Origin: Sphingomonas sp. So64.6b | Lineage (GTDB): Bacteria; Pseudomonadota; Alphaproteobacteria; Sphingomonadales; Sphingomonadaceae | Reading direction: 5' to 3' | DNA: 64,000 nt | Assembly (NCBI RefSeq): GCF_014171475.1 | Contig: NZ_CP048817.1 | Coordinates: 3,968,001-4,032,000, forward strand | In this document: piece by piece, positions 35,921-44,465 of the stretch | How the letters are laid out: the number at the start of each line of letters is the position of its first letter | Position numbering within the stretch: the first letter of the stretch is position 1 | Program-made: the position numbers and the translations under genes | Notes under the pieces: model-generated | The model's database searches: none | What the model was told of the DNA's origin: nothing | Seen by the model: only the letters and a program-made list of their open reading frames with translations

Positions 35921-36513
35921 GCCGGCAGCACTCCCCGCACTCTGAGATAATCGAGCACCGGTAGCAGCGGCATACCGAGCACGGTGAACTGGCTACCCTC
36001 GATCCGTGAGAAGAGCTGAGCGCCCGGACCTTCGATGCGGTAGCAGCCGACACACCCAGAAATGGCCGGCCATTCGGCATCGAGATAGGTTTCGATGAAG
36101 CTCGCGGACAACGGCCGCACATGCATTTTGGCGCGATCGACGATGCGCCAGACCGCACGGCCCTGTTCGGCCATCACCGCGGCACTGACCAGCTCGTGCC
36201 TTTTGCCTGAAAGGCGGCGGAGATGGTCGGCCGCCTGGGCACGATCGACCGGCTTGTCGAGCATCGTGCCGTCCTCGAGCGCAACGATCGAATCGCTGCC
36301 CAGCACCAGGGACTCGCCGTCGCGCTGCGATACTTTCAGCGCCTTCAGCTCGGCCAGCGCGTCGGCCATATCGCGCGCGGCCAGACCTTCGCCGGCGAGC
36401 GCTGCCTTGGCGCTCTCCTCATCGACTCCTGCCGCGACCGCCTCAAACGGCACACCCGCCGCGGTGAGCATCGCACGACGCGAAGCACTTTTCGAGGCCA
36501 AGACCAGTTTCAT
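35917..36513 (-). CDS. maf: Maf family nucleotide pyrophosphatase
   Basis: 198 residues. Family start MKLVLASKSASRRAML with the conserved SxxR, GSDSIV near residue 71, and KPVDRAQAADHLRRLSG. Maf proteins hydrolyse dTTP, UTP or modified nucleotides and can restrain cell division. The ATG at 36513 follows GAAGGGGAT; a longer frame from 36534 lacks conservation. It overlaps aroE by 4 bp. Confidence 0.92.
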   Translation of the reverse strand: MKLVLASKSASRRAMLTAAGVPFEAVAAGVDEESAKAALAGEGLAARDMADALAELKALKVSQRDGESLVLGSDSIVALEDGTMLDKPVDRAQAADHLRRLSGKRHELVSAAVMAEQGRAVWRIVDRAKMHVRPLSASFIETYLDAEWPAISGCVGCYRIEGPGAQLFSRIEGSQFTVLGMPLLPVLDYLRVRGVLPA

Positions 36514-36551
36514 GCAATCCCCTTCACGCCGCATCGTTCACGCTGCCCCAT

Positions 36552-37364
36552 TCACGGAGCACCGTCGCGCTCGCCGACCAATGCGATGATCGCCGCCGCC
36601 GTTTCCTCGATCGAGCGCCGCGTCACGTCGATCACCGGCCAGCCATTATCCGCGAACATGCGCCGGGCATAGGCGACCTCCCGGGTCACAGCTTCCTCAT
36701 TCACATAGTCGGTCTCGGGCACTTGATTGAGCGACAACAGTCGATTGCGTCGCACCTGGATCAACCGGTCGGCGCTAGTCGTCAGGCCCACCACCAGCGG
36801 ATGCTTGAGCGAATAAAGCATTGCCGGCGGCGGCGATTCCACCACGATCGGGATATTGGCGGTCTTGAAGCCACGATTGGCGAGATAGATCGAGGTCGGT
36901 GTCTTCGACGAGCGCGATACACCCGCCAGGACGATGTCCGCTTCCTCCCAATTCTCCCAGCCGATGCCGTCATCATGCGCCATGGTGAACTGGATCGCGT
37001 CGACCCGCGCGAAATAGGCAGCATCCAGCGCATGTTGCCGACCGGGCCGCGCCTTGGCCTGCTGGCCGAGCAAGCCGGACAACGCATCATTGACCGAATC
37101 GAGCGGCGCCACGGCCGGGAGGCCAAGCGCCCGGCATCGCGCCTCAAGCGTACGACGCGTCGTGCTGTTGACCAGAGTGAAAATCACCAGGCCGGGATTC
37201 TGTGCGATTTCCTGCAAGATCCGCTCGAGATGCGCTTCGGTGCGAACCATCGGCCAGAAATGACGGATCGTCTCGACATCGTCATATTGCGCCAGCGCCG
37301 CCTTGGCGATGTTCTCCAGCGTCTCCCCGGTGGAATCGGAGAGGAGATGGAGGTGCAATCTCAT
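36552..37364 (-). CDS. ppsR: PEP synthase/PPDK regulatory protein PpsR
   Basis: A 270-residue DUF299 protein, a bifunctional ADP-dependent kinase and phosphorylase that switches pyruvate, phosphate dikinase or PEP synthase off and on. The start MRLHLHLLSDSTGETLE is diagnostic. P-loop GVSRSSKTPTSIYLA lies near residues 144-158. The ATG at 37364 is chosen for this start; the frame remains open into the origin region to 37610. It is transcribed away from the putative origin, leftward. Confidence 0.94.
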   Translation of the reverse strand: MRLHLHLLSDSTGETLENIAKAALAQYDDVETIRHFWPMVRTEAHLERILQEIAQNPGLVIFTLVNSTTRRTLEARCRALGLPAVAPLDSVNDALSGLLGQQAKARPGRQHALDAAYFARVDAIQFTMAHDDGIGWENWEEADIVLAGVSRSSKTPTSIYLANRGFKTANIPIVVESPPPAMLYSLKHPLVVGLTTSADRLIQVRRNRLLSLNQVPETDYVNEEAVTREVAYARRMFADNGWPVIDVTRRSIEETAAAIIALVGERDGAP

Positions 37365-37666
37365 CGGTTGGACAAGCCTGTGGAAAACATCGTCCGAATC
37401 GGTAGCGGAACTCGGGGCTCGCGAAAAGCGGTGCGAGGCTGCGGATAAGTCGCGGCTTGTCCACAATACCATCGACAGGGCCCGATTCACCCCACAGCCT
37501 GTGGATAACGGGCATAATCTGTCCGACTCCGCGGCTTTGCACGGGACTCGCGTGGTCAAGCTGTTGGCATTATCGGGACGACGGCATAAGCCCCGACTTC
37601 CACCCGCCAATCACTTCAACAACCTCTTAGATTCTTAAATCTATATAGAAGAAGGACTGCTCGGCG
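37365..37666. other. Putative chromosomal replication origin (oriC)
   Basis: 302 bp with no gene of its own between ppsR and hemE, the place of the origin in Caulobacter and Rickettsia. It contains a perfect DnaA box TGTGGATAA (37500-37508). Three one-mismatch boxes are TGTGGAAAA (37379-37387, at the ppsR start side), TGCGGATAA (37440-37448) and TTGTCCACA (37457-37465). The end next to hemE is AT-rich (37627-37650) and could be the unwinding element. Five GANTC sites begin at 37396, 37484, 37525, 37545 and 37630. Flanking genes point outward on both sides. Confidence 0.78.
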
Positions 37667-38719
37667 TTGACCGATGCCCCGGATTTCAAACCCGCGATTG
37701 AGAAACCCCTGCTCGCCACGCTGAACGGCGCGAAATTCGCTATACCACCGGTATGGCTGATGCGTCAGGCTGGCCGGTATTTGCCGGAATATCGCGCGCT
37801 TCGGGCGGAAAAAGGCGGTTTTCTGGCGCTGGCGACAGATCCTGACACCGCCGCCGAAGTCACGCTGCAGCCAATCCACCGCTTCGGTTTCGACGGCGCC
37901 ATCCTGTTCTCGGATATCCTGATAGTGCCTTGGGCGCTGGGTCAGGATCTAAGCTTCGGCGTGGGTGAAGGACCACGACTGGAACCTGCGCTGGTCGATC
38001 ATGCGCTGGCGGGCCTGCAGGCGGCCCCTGAGCGTCTTGAACCGGTCTATGGCACCGTCGCGCGCGTTGCGGCAGCGCTGGCGCCTGAGACGACGTTTCT
38101 GGGCTTTGCGGGAAGTCCCTGGACCGTGGCCACCTATATGGTCGCGGGCCATGGCAGTCGCGACCAGGGCGAGACGCGCCGTTTTGCCTATGCCGATGAA
38201 GGGGCTTTCGGCACGATCATCGATGCGATCGCCGACATGACGATAGAGTATCTGTCGCGCCAAATCGCAGCTGGGGTCGATGTGGTGCAATTGTTCGATA
38301 GCTGGTCGGGCAGTCTGTCGCCGGCGCAATTCGAACGCTGGGTGATCGCCCCGACCGCGCGGATCGTCGCTGCGTTGCATGATCGTCATCCCGACACGCC
38401 GGTGATCGGTTTTCCCAAGGGGGCCGGTGGCAAGTTGCCAGCCTATGCCCGGGAAACCGGCGTCGATGCGCTCGGTCTCGACGAAACGGTCGATCCCCTA
38501 TGGGCCGCCGCCTCGTTGCCCCGCGATCTACCGGTACAGGGCAATCTCGACCCGCTCGTGCTGATCGCCGGCGGCGAGGCGCAGGACGCCGCGGCGGCCC
38601 ATATCCTTGAAGCGTTCGCTGATCGCCCGCATATCTTCAACCTTGGCCACGGCATCCTGCAGGACACGCCGATTGCTCATGTCGAGCGGCTGCTCGACTT
38701 CGTAAGGACGCCGCGATGA
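37667..38719 (+). CDS. hemE: Uroporphyrinogen decarboxylase HemE
   Basis: 350 residues; removes four carboxyl groups from uroporphyrinogen III to give coproporphyrinogen III in haem synthesis. Signature PPVWLMRQAGRYLPEYR near residues 25-41 contains the substrate-binding arginines, and GFAGSPWTVATYMV near 146 is the second. The TTG start at 37667 (ttgaccgat) is the best-placed codon; AGAAGGA lies ten bases upstream. First gene right of the putative origin, coupled to hemJ by a 4-bp overlap. Confidence 0.96.
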   Translation: MTDAPDFKPAIEKPLLATLNGAKFAIPPVWLMRQAGRYLPEYRALRAEKGGFLALATDPDTAAEVTLQPIHRFGFDGAILFSDILIVPWALGQDLSFGVGEGPRLEPALVDHALAGLQAAPERLEPVYGTVARVAAALAPETTFLGFAGSPWTVATYMVAGHGSRDQGETRRFAYADEGAFGTIIDAIADMTIEYLSRQIAAGVDVVQLFDSWSGSLSPAQFERWVIAPTARIVAALHDRHPDTPVIGFPKGAGGKLPAYARETGVDALGLDETVDPLWAAASLPRDLPVQGNLDPLVLIAGGEAQDAAAAHILEAFADRPHIFNLGHGILQDTPIAHVERLLDFVRTPR

Positions 38720-39171
38720 TCGGAATGCTCGGCACCGCCTATCCGTGGGTCAAAGCGGCGCATATCATCTTCGTGATCTTCTGGATGGCCGGTATGTTCA
38801 TGCTGCCGCGTTATCTGGTTTACCATCAGGAAGCGGCGCCTGGTTCGGCTGAGGCGCAAACATGGGTTGAGCGCGAGAACAAACTGCGCAAGATGATCCT
38901 GACTCCGTCGATGATCCTGGTCTGGATTCTGGGACTGCTGCTCGCCGCCAATCTCGGCCTGTTTTCCGGCACGCCGGGTCTCGGCTGGCTCCACACCAAG
39001 CTGCTTCTGGTCGTGGTGCTGAGCGGCTATCATGGCTGGGCGGTCGGTTATGCGAAGAAACTCGCCGCGGGAAAGCAGACGCTGACCGGCAAACAGCTGC
39101 GCATGCTCAACGAACTCCCGGCGATTCTCGTCACGCTGATCGTCGTTCTGGTAATTGTTCGCCCCTTCTGA
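38716..39171 (+). CDS. hemJ: Protoporphyrinogen oxidase HemJ
   Basis: 151 residues, four to five membrane helices. The start YPWVKAAHIIFVIFWMAGMF carries the conserved histidine, and MLPRYLVYH and a lysine in ENKLRKMIL follow. HemJ oxidises protoporphyrinogen IX in many alphaproteobacteria and cyanobacteria that lack HemG/HemY. The ATG overlaps hemE (ATGA), and the pairing with hemE supports the assignment over a generic CopD-like membrane protein. Confidence 0.92.
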   Translation: MIGMLGTAYPWVKAAHIIFVIFWMAGMFMLPRYLVYHQEAAPGSAEAQTWVERENKLRKMILTPSMILVWILGLLLAANLGLFSGTPGLGWLHTKLLLVVVLSGYHGWAVGYAKKLAAGKQTLTGKQLRMLNELPAILVTLIVVLVIVRPF

Positions 39172-39313
39172 CAGCTTGACTTGAGCAGGAGGGACACCTA
39201 GGTCGCGGTCAGCCGACACGCGCTCCTGCCGTGCCGGTATCTTCTCCAGCATCGTCGCATATTCTTTGCAGACCGACGCTCCCCGACCAGCCCCGTGACG
39301 CCGGACGCCCCAA

Positions 39314-40570
39314 ATGCATCTCAAAGACCTCAAGAACAAAAAACCCGCTGAACTGGTCGAAATGGCCGAGGGCCTTGGCATCGAGGGGGCATCGACGCTG
39401 CGTAAGCAGGATCTGATGTTCGCGATCCTCAAGGTCCAGGCCGAAAATGGCGAACAGATCATGGGGCTTGGCACGATCGAAGTGCTGCCTGACGGTTTCG
39501 GTTTTCTGCGCTCGCCGGAGGCGAATTACCTCGCTGGACCGGATGATATCTATATCTCGCCCAATCAGGTCCGTAAGTTCGGCCTGCGCACCGGCGATAC
39601 GGTCGAAGGCGAAATCCGCGGGCCCAAGGACGGCGAACGCTATTTCGCGCTGGTCAAACTGACCGCGGTCAATTTCGACGATCCCGATGCGGTCCGTCAC
39701 CGCGTCAATTTCGACAACCTCACTCCGCTTTATCCCGACGAGAAGCTGACGCTCGATCCGCAGGATCCGACGATCAAGGACAAGTCGGCGCGGGTCATCG
39801 ATATCGTGTCGCCGCAGGGCAAGGGCCAGCGCGCGCTGATCGTTGCGCCGCCGCGCGTCGGCAAGACCGTGTTGTTGCAGAACATGGCCAAGGCGATCAC
39901 CGACAATCACCCCGAGGTGTTCCTGATCGTCCTGCTGATAGACGAACGCCCCGAGGAAGTGACCGACATGCAGCGTTCGGTGAAGGGCGAGGTGATTTCC
40001 TCGACCTTCGACGAACCGGCGCAGCGCCACGTTCAAGTCGCTGAAATGGTTATTGAAAAGGCCAAGCGCTTGGTCGAGCACAAGAAGGATGTTGTCATCC
40101 TGCTCGATTCGATCACGCGTCTTGGCCGTGCTTACAACACTGTCGTGCCGTCATCGGGCAAGGTGTTGACCGGCGGTGTCGACGCGAACGCGCTGCAGCG
40201 CCCGAAGCGCTTTTTCGGTGCCGCGCGCAACATCGAGGAGGGTGGCTCGCTCTCGATCATCGCCACCGCGCTGATCGATACCGGCAGCCGCATGGACGAA
40301 GTGATCTTCGAGGAATTCAAGGGCACCGGTAACTCGGAAATCGTGCTCGATCGCAAGGTCGCCGACAAGCGTATCTTCCCGGCGCTCGATGTCGGCAAGT
40401 CCGGCACGCGTAAGGAAGAGCTGCTGGTCGATCAGGGCAAGCTGTCGAAGATGTGGGTATTGCGCCGCATCCTCATGCAGATGGGCACGATCGACGCGAT
40501 GGAATTCCTGCTCGACAAGATGAAGAATTCGAAGACCAACGAAGATTTCTTCGATTCGATGAACCAGTAG
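39314..40570 (+). CDS. rho: Transcription termination factor Rho
   Basis: 418 residues, normal length. Rho N domain ([19 protein letters not shown] start), cold-shock-like RNA-binding domain ([19 protein letters not shown]) and RecA-type ATPase with P-loop [10 protein letters not shown] near residue 180 and Walker [13 protein letters not shown] near 262. It is a hexameric RNA helicase that ends transcription. A 142-bp leader precedes it, a size that could host autoregulation. It sits between hemJ and the ABM gene. Confidence 0.97.
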   Translation: MHLKDLKNKKPAELVEMAEGLGIEGASTLRKQDLMFAILKVQAENGEQIMGLGTIEVLPDGFGFLRSPEANYLAGPDDIYISPNQVRKFGLRTGDTVEGEIRGPKDGERYFALVKLTAVNFDDPDAVRHRVNFDNLTPLYPDEKLTLDPQDPTIKDKSARVIDIVSPQGKGQRALIVAPPRVGKTVLLQNMAKAITDNHPEVFLIVLLIDERPEEVTDMQRSVKGEVISSTFDEPAQRHVQVAEMVIEKAKRLVEHKKDVVILLDSITRLGRAYNTVVPSSGKVLTGGVDANALQRPKRFFGAARNIEEGGSLSIIATALIDTGSRMDEVIFEEFKGTGNSEIVLDRKVADKRIFPALDVGKSGTRKEELLVDQGKLSKMWVLRRILMQMGTIDAMEFLLDKMKNSKTNEDFFDSMNQ

Positions 40571-40571
40571 C

Positions 40572-40895
40572 ATGATCCTCGAACACGCGCTGCTGCAGGT
40601 CAGACCGGGGCAGGGCGCGGCGTTCGAGGAAGCGATCCTGGCGGCGCGACCGTTGATCGCGGCATCGCCGGGGTTCATCTCGATTGAGGTTCGCCCCGCG
40701 TCCGAACAGGCAGATCTATATCTGCTGGTTGTCGGCTGGACCGATATTGCCGCGCATCGTGATGGATTCCGCAGCTCGGATCGATATGCGCAGTGGCGCG
40801 CACTGCTGCATGGCTTCTATAAGCCGATGCCGACCATCACATATTTCGCCCAAGACCTGTTTGCCCAAGATCCATTTGCGGAGTCGATTCCTTGA
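40572..40895 (+). CDS. Antibiotic-biosynthesis monooxygenase (ABM) domain protein
   Basis: A 107-residue single-domain protein with the dimeric alpha-beta barrel ABM fold: start MILEHALLQVRPGQGAAFEE, then GFISIEVRPASEQADLYLL and HRDGFRSSDRYAQWRALL. Members act on quinones, haem or small aromatics, or degrade signals; the substrate here is unknown. It starts one base after the rho stop and overlaps the TerC gene by 4 bp, so it probably belongs to the same transcript. Confidence 0.8.
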   Translation: MILEHALLQVRPGQGAAFEEAILAARPLIAASPGFISIEVRPASEQADLYLLVVGWTDIAAHRDGFRSSDRYAQWRALLHGFYKPMPTITYFAQDLFAQDPFAESIP

Positions 40896-41626
40896 GCGTC
40901 ATCGCCCTATTGTCTGCCGCTGTCCCTATGGTTGAACCCATGTCGCTCAGCTGGTTGTGGGATCACATCGTTAGCGATTTCGCCAATATCGGTACCGCTT
41001 CCGCAATGACCGCGTTTGCGACTGTCGTTCTGCTCGATGTCGCCCTGGCCGGGGATAATGCGATCATCGTCGGCGCACTCGCTGCGGGATTGCCGGCGGA
41101 TCAGCGCAAAAAGGTAATCGCGATCGGCATTCTCGCCGCATTGCTGCTGCGCATCGTGTTTGCGGTGGCCGTGCTCTACGGGCTGGAGAGCTTCAAACAT
41201 TATGGTTTGGTGCTTGGCGGCGGCCTGTTGCTGCTCTGGGTCGCCTGGAAGATGTACCGCGAACTGCGCCCGCGCGGCGCCCCTGGCGGGTCTGCCGAGG
41301 TGGACGGCGACGAGCATAGCGGGATCAGGCCGGCCAAGAGCTTCATTTCGGCTGCCTGGGCGGTCGCGGTCGCCGATGTGTCGATGAGCCTCGACAATGT
41401 CCTCGCCGTGGCCGGCGCAGCGCGCGAGCATCCGGGTATCATGGTGATCGGGCTGATCCTGTCGGTTGCGCTGATGGGCATCGCCGCCAATGTGATCGCC
41501 AAATATATTGAGCGTTATCGCTGGATCGCCTGGGTCGGCCTGGTCATCATCCTGTATGTCGCGGGCAAGATGATCTTCGAAGGCTGGTACGATGTGCAGC
41601 CCTTCATCAACACCGTTGCCAGCTAA
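40892..41626 (+). CDS. TerC family integral membrane protein
   Basis: 244 residues, about seven membrane helices, TerC/YjbE family. Acidic metal-binding motifs LLDVALAGDNAIIVG (near residue 47) and VADVSMSLDNVLAVAGAA (near 162) are the two conserved half-repeats with aspartate-asparagine pairs. Family members take part in tellurite resistance or manganese export during protein secretion. A terminator hairpin follows at 41634-41660. Confidence 0.9.
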   Translation: MSVIALLSAAVPMVEPMSLSWLWDHIVSDFANIGTASAMTAFATVVLLDVALAGDNAIIVGALAAGLPADQRKKVIAIGILAALLLRIVFAVAVLYGLESFKHYGLVLGGGLLLLWVAWKMYRELRPRGAPGGSAEVDGDEHSGIRPAKSFISAAWAVAVADVSMSLDNVLAVAGAAREHPGIMVIGLILSVALMGIAANVIAKYIERYRWIAWVGLVIILYVAGKMIFEGWYDVQPFINTVAS

Positions 41627-41633
41627 GATGATG

Positions 41634-41660
41634 ACCAACCGCGATATTTTCGCGGTTGGT
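41634..41660. terminator. Bidirectional terminator hairpin
   Basis: ACCAACCGCGA (41634-41644) pairs perfectly with TCGCGGTTGGT (41650-41660), with a 5-nt loop. It lies between the converging TerC and dienelactone hydrolase genes. The T-tract is poor on both strands. Confidence 0.75.
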
Positions 41661-41671
41661 TAAAGTTGCAT

Positions 41672-42370
41672 CTAGCCGAGATTTTCGGCAAAAAATGCCG
41701 CGCTACGGCTGTCCGCAAGATCGGCGGCGATGGCTGAGCGGCGTTCGCCAACTTCGGTCGCGAAGCCGTGATCCTCGCCGGGATAGTCGTACAGCGTGAC
41801 CTTGGGATGATCGTCCAATCCCTCGTGCATGCGCGCCTGGGCCGCCTTGTCGACAAAATGGTCCTCCTGCGGAATGTGCAGCAGCACCGGACGGGCGATC
41901 GCGTGTTTCTCGCCGAGCAGGCCATCGATGCCGACGCCGTAATAACCGATGCTGGCGTCCACGTCGGTGCGCGTCGCGGTCATGAAGGCGAGGCGGCCGC
42001 CCAGGCAATAACCGACCGCACCGACCTTGCCGCCATCGACCAAAATGCGCGCCGCGCGGATCGCCGCTTCTATATCGGTGACGCCAAGTTGCTGGTCGAA
42101 TTCACCGAACAGACCCAGGCCACGTTCGAATTCCGGCTTGGTGTCGGGATCCAGCTCAATACCCGGCGCGATCCGCCAGAACAGGTCGGGAGCGATGGCG
42201 AGATAACCGGCCTCGGCCAGTCGATCGCATTTGCGGCGGATGCCCGCGTTCACGCCGAAAATCTCCTGGATAACGACGATCGCGGCGCGAGGCTTGCCTG
42301 CAGGCTCAGCGACATAGGCGCTGAAGCTGCCCCCATGGTCGAGCGTTTCGATGCTGATCGTTGCGGTCAT
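41672..42370 (-). CDS. Dienelactone hydrolase family protein
   Basis: A 232-residue alpha/beta hydrolase. The nucleophile elbow GYCLGGRLAF near residue 120 has cysteine, as in dienelactone hydrolases. The acid lies near QEDHFVD and the histidine in GEDHGFA. Substrate unknown; many such proteins are general carboxylesterases. It overlaps the ogt pseudogene by 4 bp (ATGA) and is probably translated with it. Confidence 0.88.
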   Translation of the reverse strand: MTATISIETLDHGGSFSAYVAEPAGKPRAAIVVIQEIFGVNAGIRRKCDRLAEAGYLAIAPDLFWRIAPGIELDPDTKPEFERGLGLFGEFDQQLGVTDIEAAIRAARILVDGGKVGAVGYCLGGRLAFMTATRTDVDASIGYYGVGIDGLLGEKHAIARPVLLHIPQEDHFVDKAAQARMHEGLDDHPKVTLYDYPGEDHGFATEVGERRSAIAADLADSRSAAFFAENLG

Positions 42371-42829
42371 AACAGCGTCCTTTCAGAGTAGCGGCGTTCA
42401 TGATCGAGCAGCCATTGTTTGGTCGCGGGCCCATCACCTGCCGAATAAGCACCGAGCGCTCCGTCGGCATTGAGGACACGGTGACAGGGCACCACGATTG
42501 GAAAGGGCTTGCGCGCACAGGCCGGGCCGATGGATCGCGACAGCATGCCATAGCTGGTCGTGCCACCGAACGGGATCGCGACCATTGCGTCACGCAATAT
42601 CTTTCCTCGAGGCGTTCCCGCTGACGTAAACGGAAGGGAAAAATACATTTCTCTCGCCCACAAACCATTGTTCTAATTGGTTTATCGTGTTGATCACGGC
42701 GGCCGCTTTGCCCCTGATTGGCATAACGCCGGACTGCTCGATCAAGATCGCATCGATGCTTGCCTCGCCGCCGCAAACCCGCACCATGCCGATGGGCGTT
42801 GCGATCAGGGCAAAGTCTTGCGCATACAT
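42367..42829 (-). pseudogene. ogt: ogt, methylated-DNA methyltransferase with a 1-nt frameshift
   Basis: Two overlapping frames together make one complete O6-alkylguanine-DNA alkyltransferase of about 153 residues. The N-terminal part runs FALIATPIGMVRV to EQWFVGERNV. The C-terminal part runs SLPFTSAGTPRG, AIPFGGTTSYGML and the active-site IVVPCHRVL. The join lies at a run of five A (plus strand, 42639-42643); with four, the frame is continuous as ERNVFSLPFTSAG. All catalytic residues remain. Homopolymer slippage, a sequencing error or true decay are all possible. Start may also be 42865. Confidence 0.85.
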
Positions 42830-42879
42830 GAAGAACACTATGCCGAGCGCACGGTGCACGCTCAAGCGGAGAGACGCGG

Positions 42880-43113
42880 ATGAAGATCAATGTCGAGGTG
42901 GACTGCACCCCTGAAGAGGCGCGCCGGGTCATGGGCTTGCCCGATTTCACGCCAGTTCATGAAAAATATATCGCGATGCTGACGGATTCGATGGACGGCG
43001 TGGTCGCGCCCGACATGCTGGAGAATGTGATGAAGAGTTGGGCGCCGATGGGTGACGCCGGCATGAATCTTTGGCGCAAGATGTTCGAATCATCGACCAA
43101 GTCCAGCGGTTGA
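42880..43113 (+). CDS. DUF6489 family small protein
   Basis: 77 residues. Start MKINVEVDCTPEEARRVMG, then GLPDFTPVHEKYIAML and WRKMFESSTK. It resembles a small acidic cytoplasmic family (DUF6489) found between rho and mnmE in sphingomonads and relatives. There is no signal peptide or membrane helix. Function unknown. It is divergent from ogt and 10 bp upstream of mnmE. Confidence 0.75.
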   Translation: MKINVEVDCTPEEARRVMGLPDFTPVHEKYIAMLTDSMDGVVAPDMLENVMKSWAPMGDAGMNLWRKMFESSTKSSG

Positions 43114-43123
43114 TTCCCCGCCA

Positions 43124-44410
43124 TTGACCGATGATACGATCTTCGCGGTGTCGAGTGGGCCGCCGCCGGCTGCCATTGCGATATTGCGCATCAGCGGGCC
43201 GGCCGCTTTCGCCGCTGCAAAGGCTCTGGCGGGCGATTTGCCGCCCCCACGTTTGGCGACATTGCGCAGATTGCGCGCGGCAGACGGAGACCTGTTGGAT
43301 CACGCCTTGCTTTTGACTTTTCCGGGCCCGACAAGCGCGACCGGTGAGGATATCGTCGAGTTGCATCTTCATGGCGGCCGCGCCGTGGTCGTCGCGGTTG
43401 AACGCGCGCTTGAAGCCTTGACCGATCTGAGGCGCGCTGAGCCAGGGGAGTTCACGCGCCGCGCGCTGATGGCGGGGCGGATTGACCTGACGGAAGCGGA
43501 GGGCCTGGGCGATCTTCTTTCCGCCGAAACCGAGACTCAGCGGCGCGCCGCGATCGCCGCTGCGGACGGCGGTGTACGCCGTCGCATTGAGCATTGGTCC
43601 AGGCAATTGCTTGCACTCGCCGCTCGCGTAGAAGCGCAGCTCGATTTCGCAGATGAGGATGATGTCGCGCCGGAGGGCGACGCTGCGATTAGGCAGACCG
43701 CACGGGCTATCGCAGATAATATCACAGCGATACTGGCAAACCCGCCGGTTGAGAGGCTGCGGGATGGCATTCGCGTCGTGCTGGCAGGGCCGCCCAATAG
43801 CGGCAAGTCAACGCTGATCAACGTGCTGGCGGATCGTGATGTGTCGATCGTATCGCCTATCGCCGGGACGACGCGTGACCGGATCGAGGTATCGGTTAGC
43901 CAGGGCGGCATCGCCTACCTATTGATCGATACGGCGGGTCTGGCTGGCGAAACACTGGATTCGATCGAAGCGATCGGGATGGAACGCGCCGAAGCGGCGA
44001 TGCGGGCTGCCGACATCGTATTGTGGCTCGGTGATGATCCGCCGCCAATGGCGGGGTATCTCTGGATTCATGCGCGCGCCGATGTGGCCGGTCGAAGAGA
44101 TTTACCGGAAGGGCCGTTGGTTGCCGTTGCTGCGGCGACCGGGGATGGCGTCGCTGATCTGTGGCGCCTGATCGGAGCGCGCGCTGCTGGCCTATTACCG
44201 CGTTTTGATGACGTGGTTCTTAATCGCCGCCAGCATGATCTGATCAGGCAATGCGCCGCATCGGTTGCTGAGGCGGCGCTAGCGTCCGACATGTTGATCA
44301 CTGCCGAAAACCTCCGACTCGGTTTGGCAGCGCTTGATCGCGTTACCGGGCACAGCGATACCGAGGCAATGCTAGACACCTTGTTCAGCCAATTTTGCAT
44401 CGGCAAATGA
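43124..44410 (+). CDS. mnmE: tRNA modification GTPase MnmE
   Basis: 428 residues. N-terminal folate-binding domain (residues about 1-118), helical domain, and inserted G domain with GPPNSGKSTLINVL near 222-235 and IAGTTRD near 245. The C-terminus ends in CIGK, the required cysteine motif. With MnmG it adds carboxymethylaminomethyl groups to U34 of certain tRNAs. The TTG start at 43124 is taken because the family begins at DDTIFAVSSGPP. A parS-like site follows the stop directly. Confidence 0.96.
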   Translation: MTDDTIFAVSSGPPPAAIAILRISGPAAFAAAKALAGDLPPPRLATLRRLRAADGDLLDHALLLTFPGPTSATGEDIVELHLHGGRAVVVAVERALEALTDLRRAEPGEFTRRALMAGRIDLTEAEGLGDLLSAETETQRRAAIAAADGGVRRRIEHWSRQLLALAARVEAQLDFADEDDVAPEGDAAIRQTARAIADNITAILANPPVERLRDGIRVVLAGPPNSGKSTLINVLADRDVSIVSPIAGTTRDRIEVSVSQGGIAYLLIDTAGLAGETLDSIEAIGMERAEAAMRAADIVLWLGDDPPPMAGYLWIHARADVAGRRDLPEGPLVAVAAATGDGVADLWRLIGARAAGLLPRFDDVVLNRRQHDLIRQCAASVAEAALASDMLITAENLRLGLAALDRVTGHSDTEAMLDTLFSQFCIGK

Positions 44411-44426
44411 CGTTCCACGTGGAACA
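44411..44426. promoter_or_regulatory. parS-like centromere site 1
   Basis: CGTTCCACGTGGAACA matches the ParB-binding consensus TGTTTCACGTGAAACA in its palindromic core, with compensating T-to-C and A-to-G changes in both arms. It lies in the gap between mnmE and mnmG, 3.3 kb upstream of parB. Confidence 0.85.
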
Positions 44427-44465
44427 GTTTTGACATGAGGGGCATCGCAACCTAGCGCACAGACC

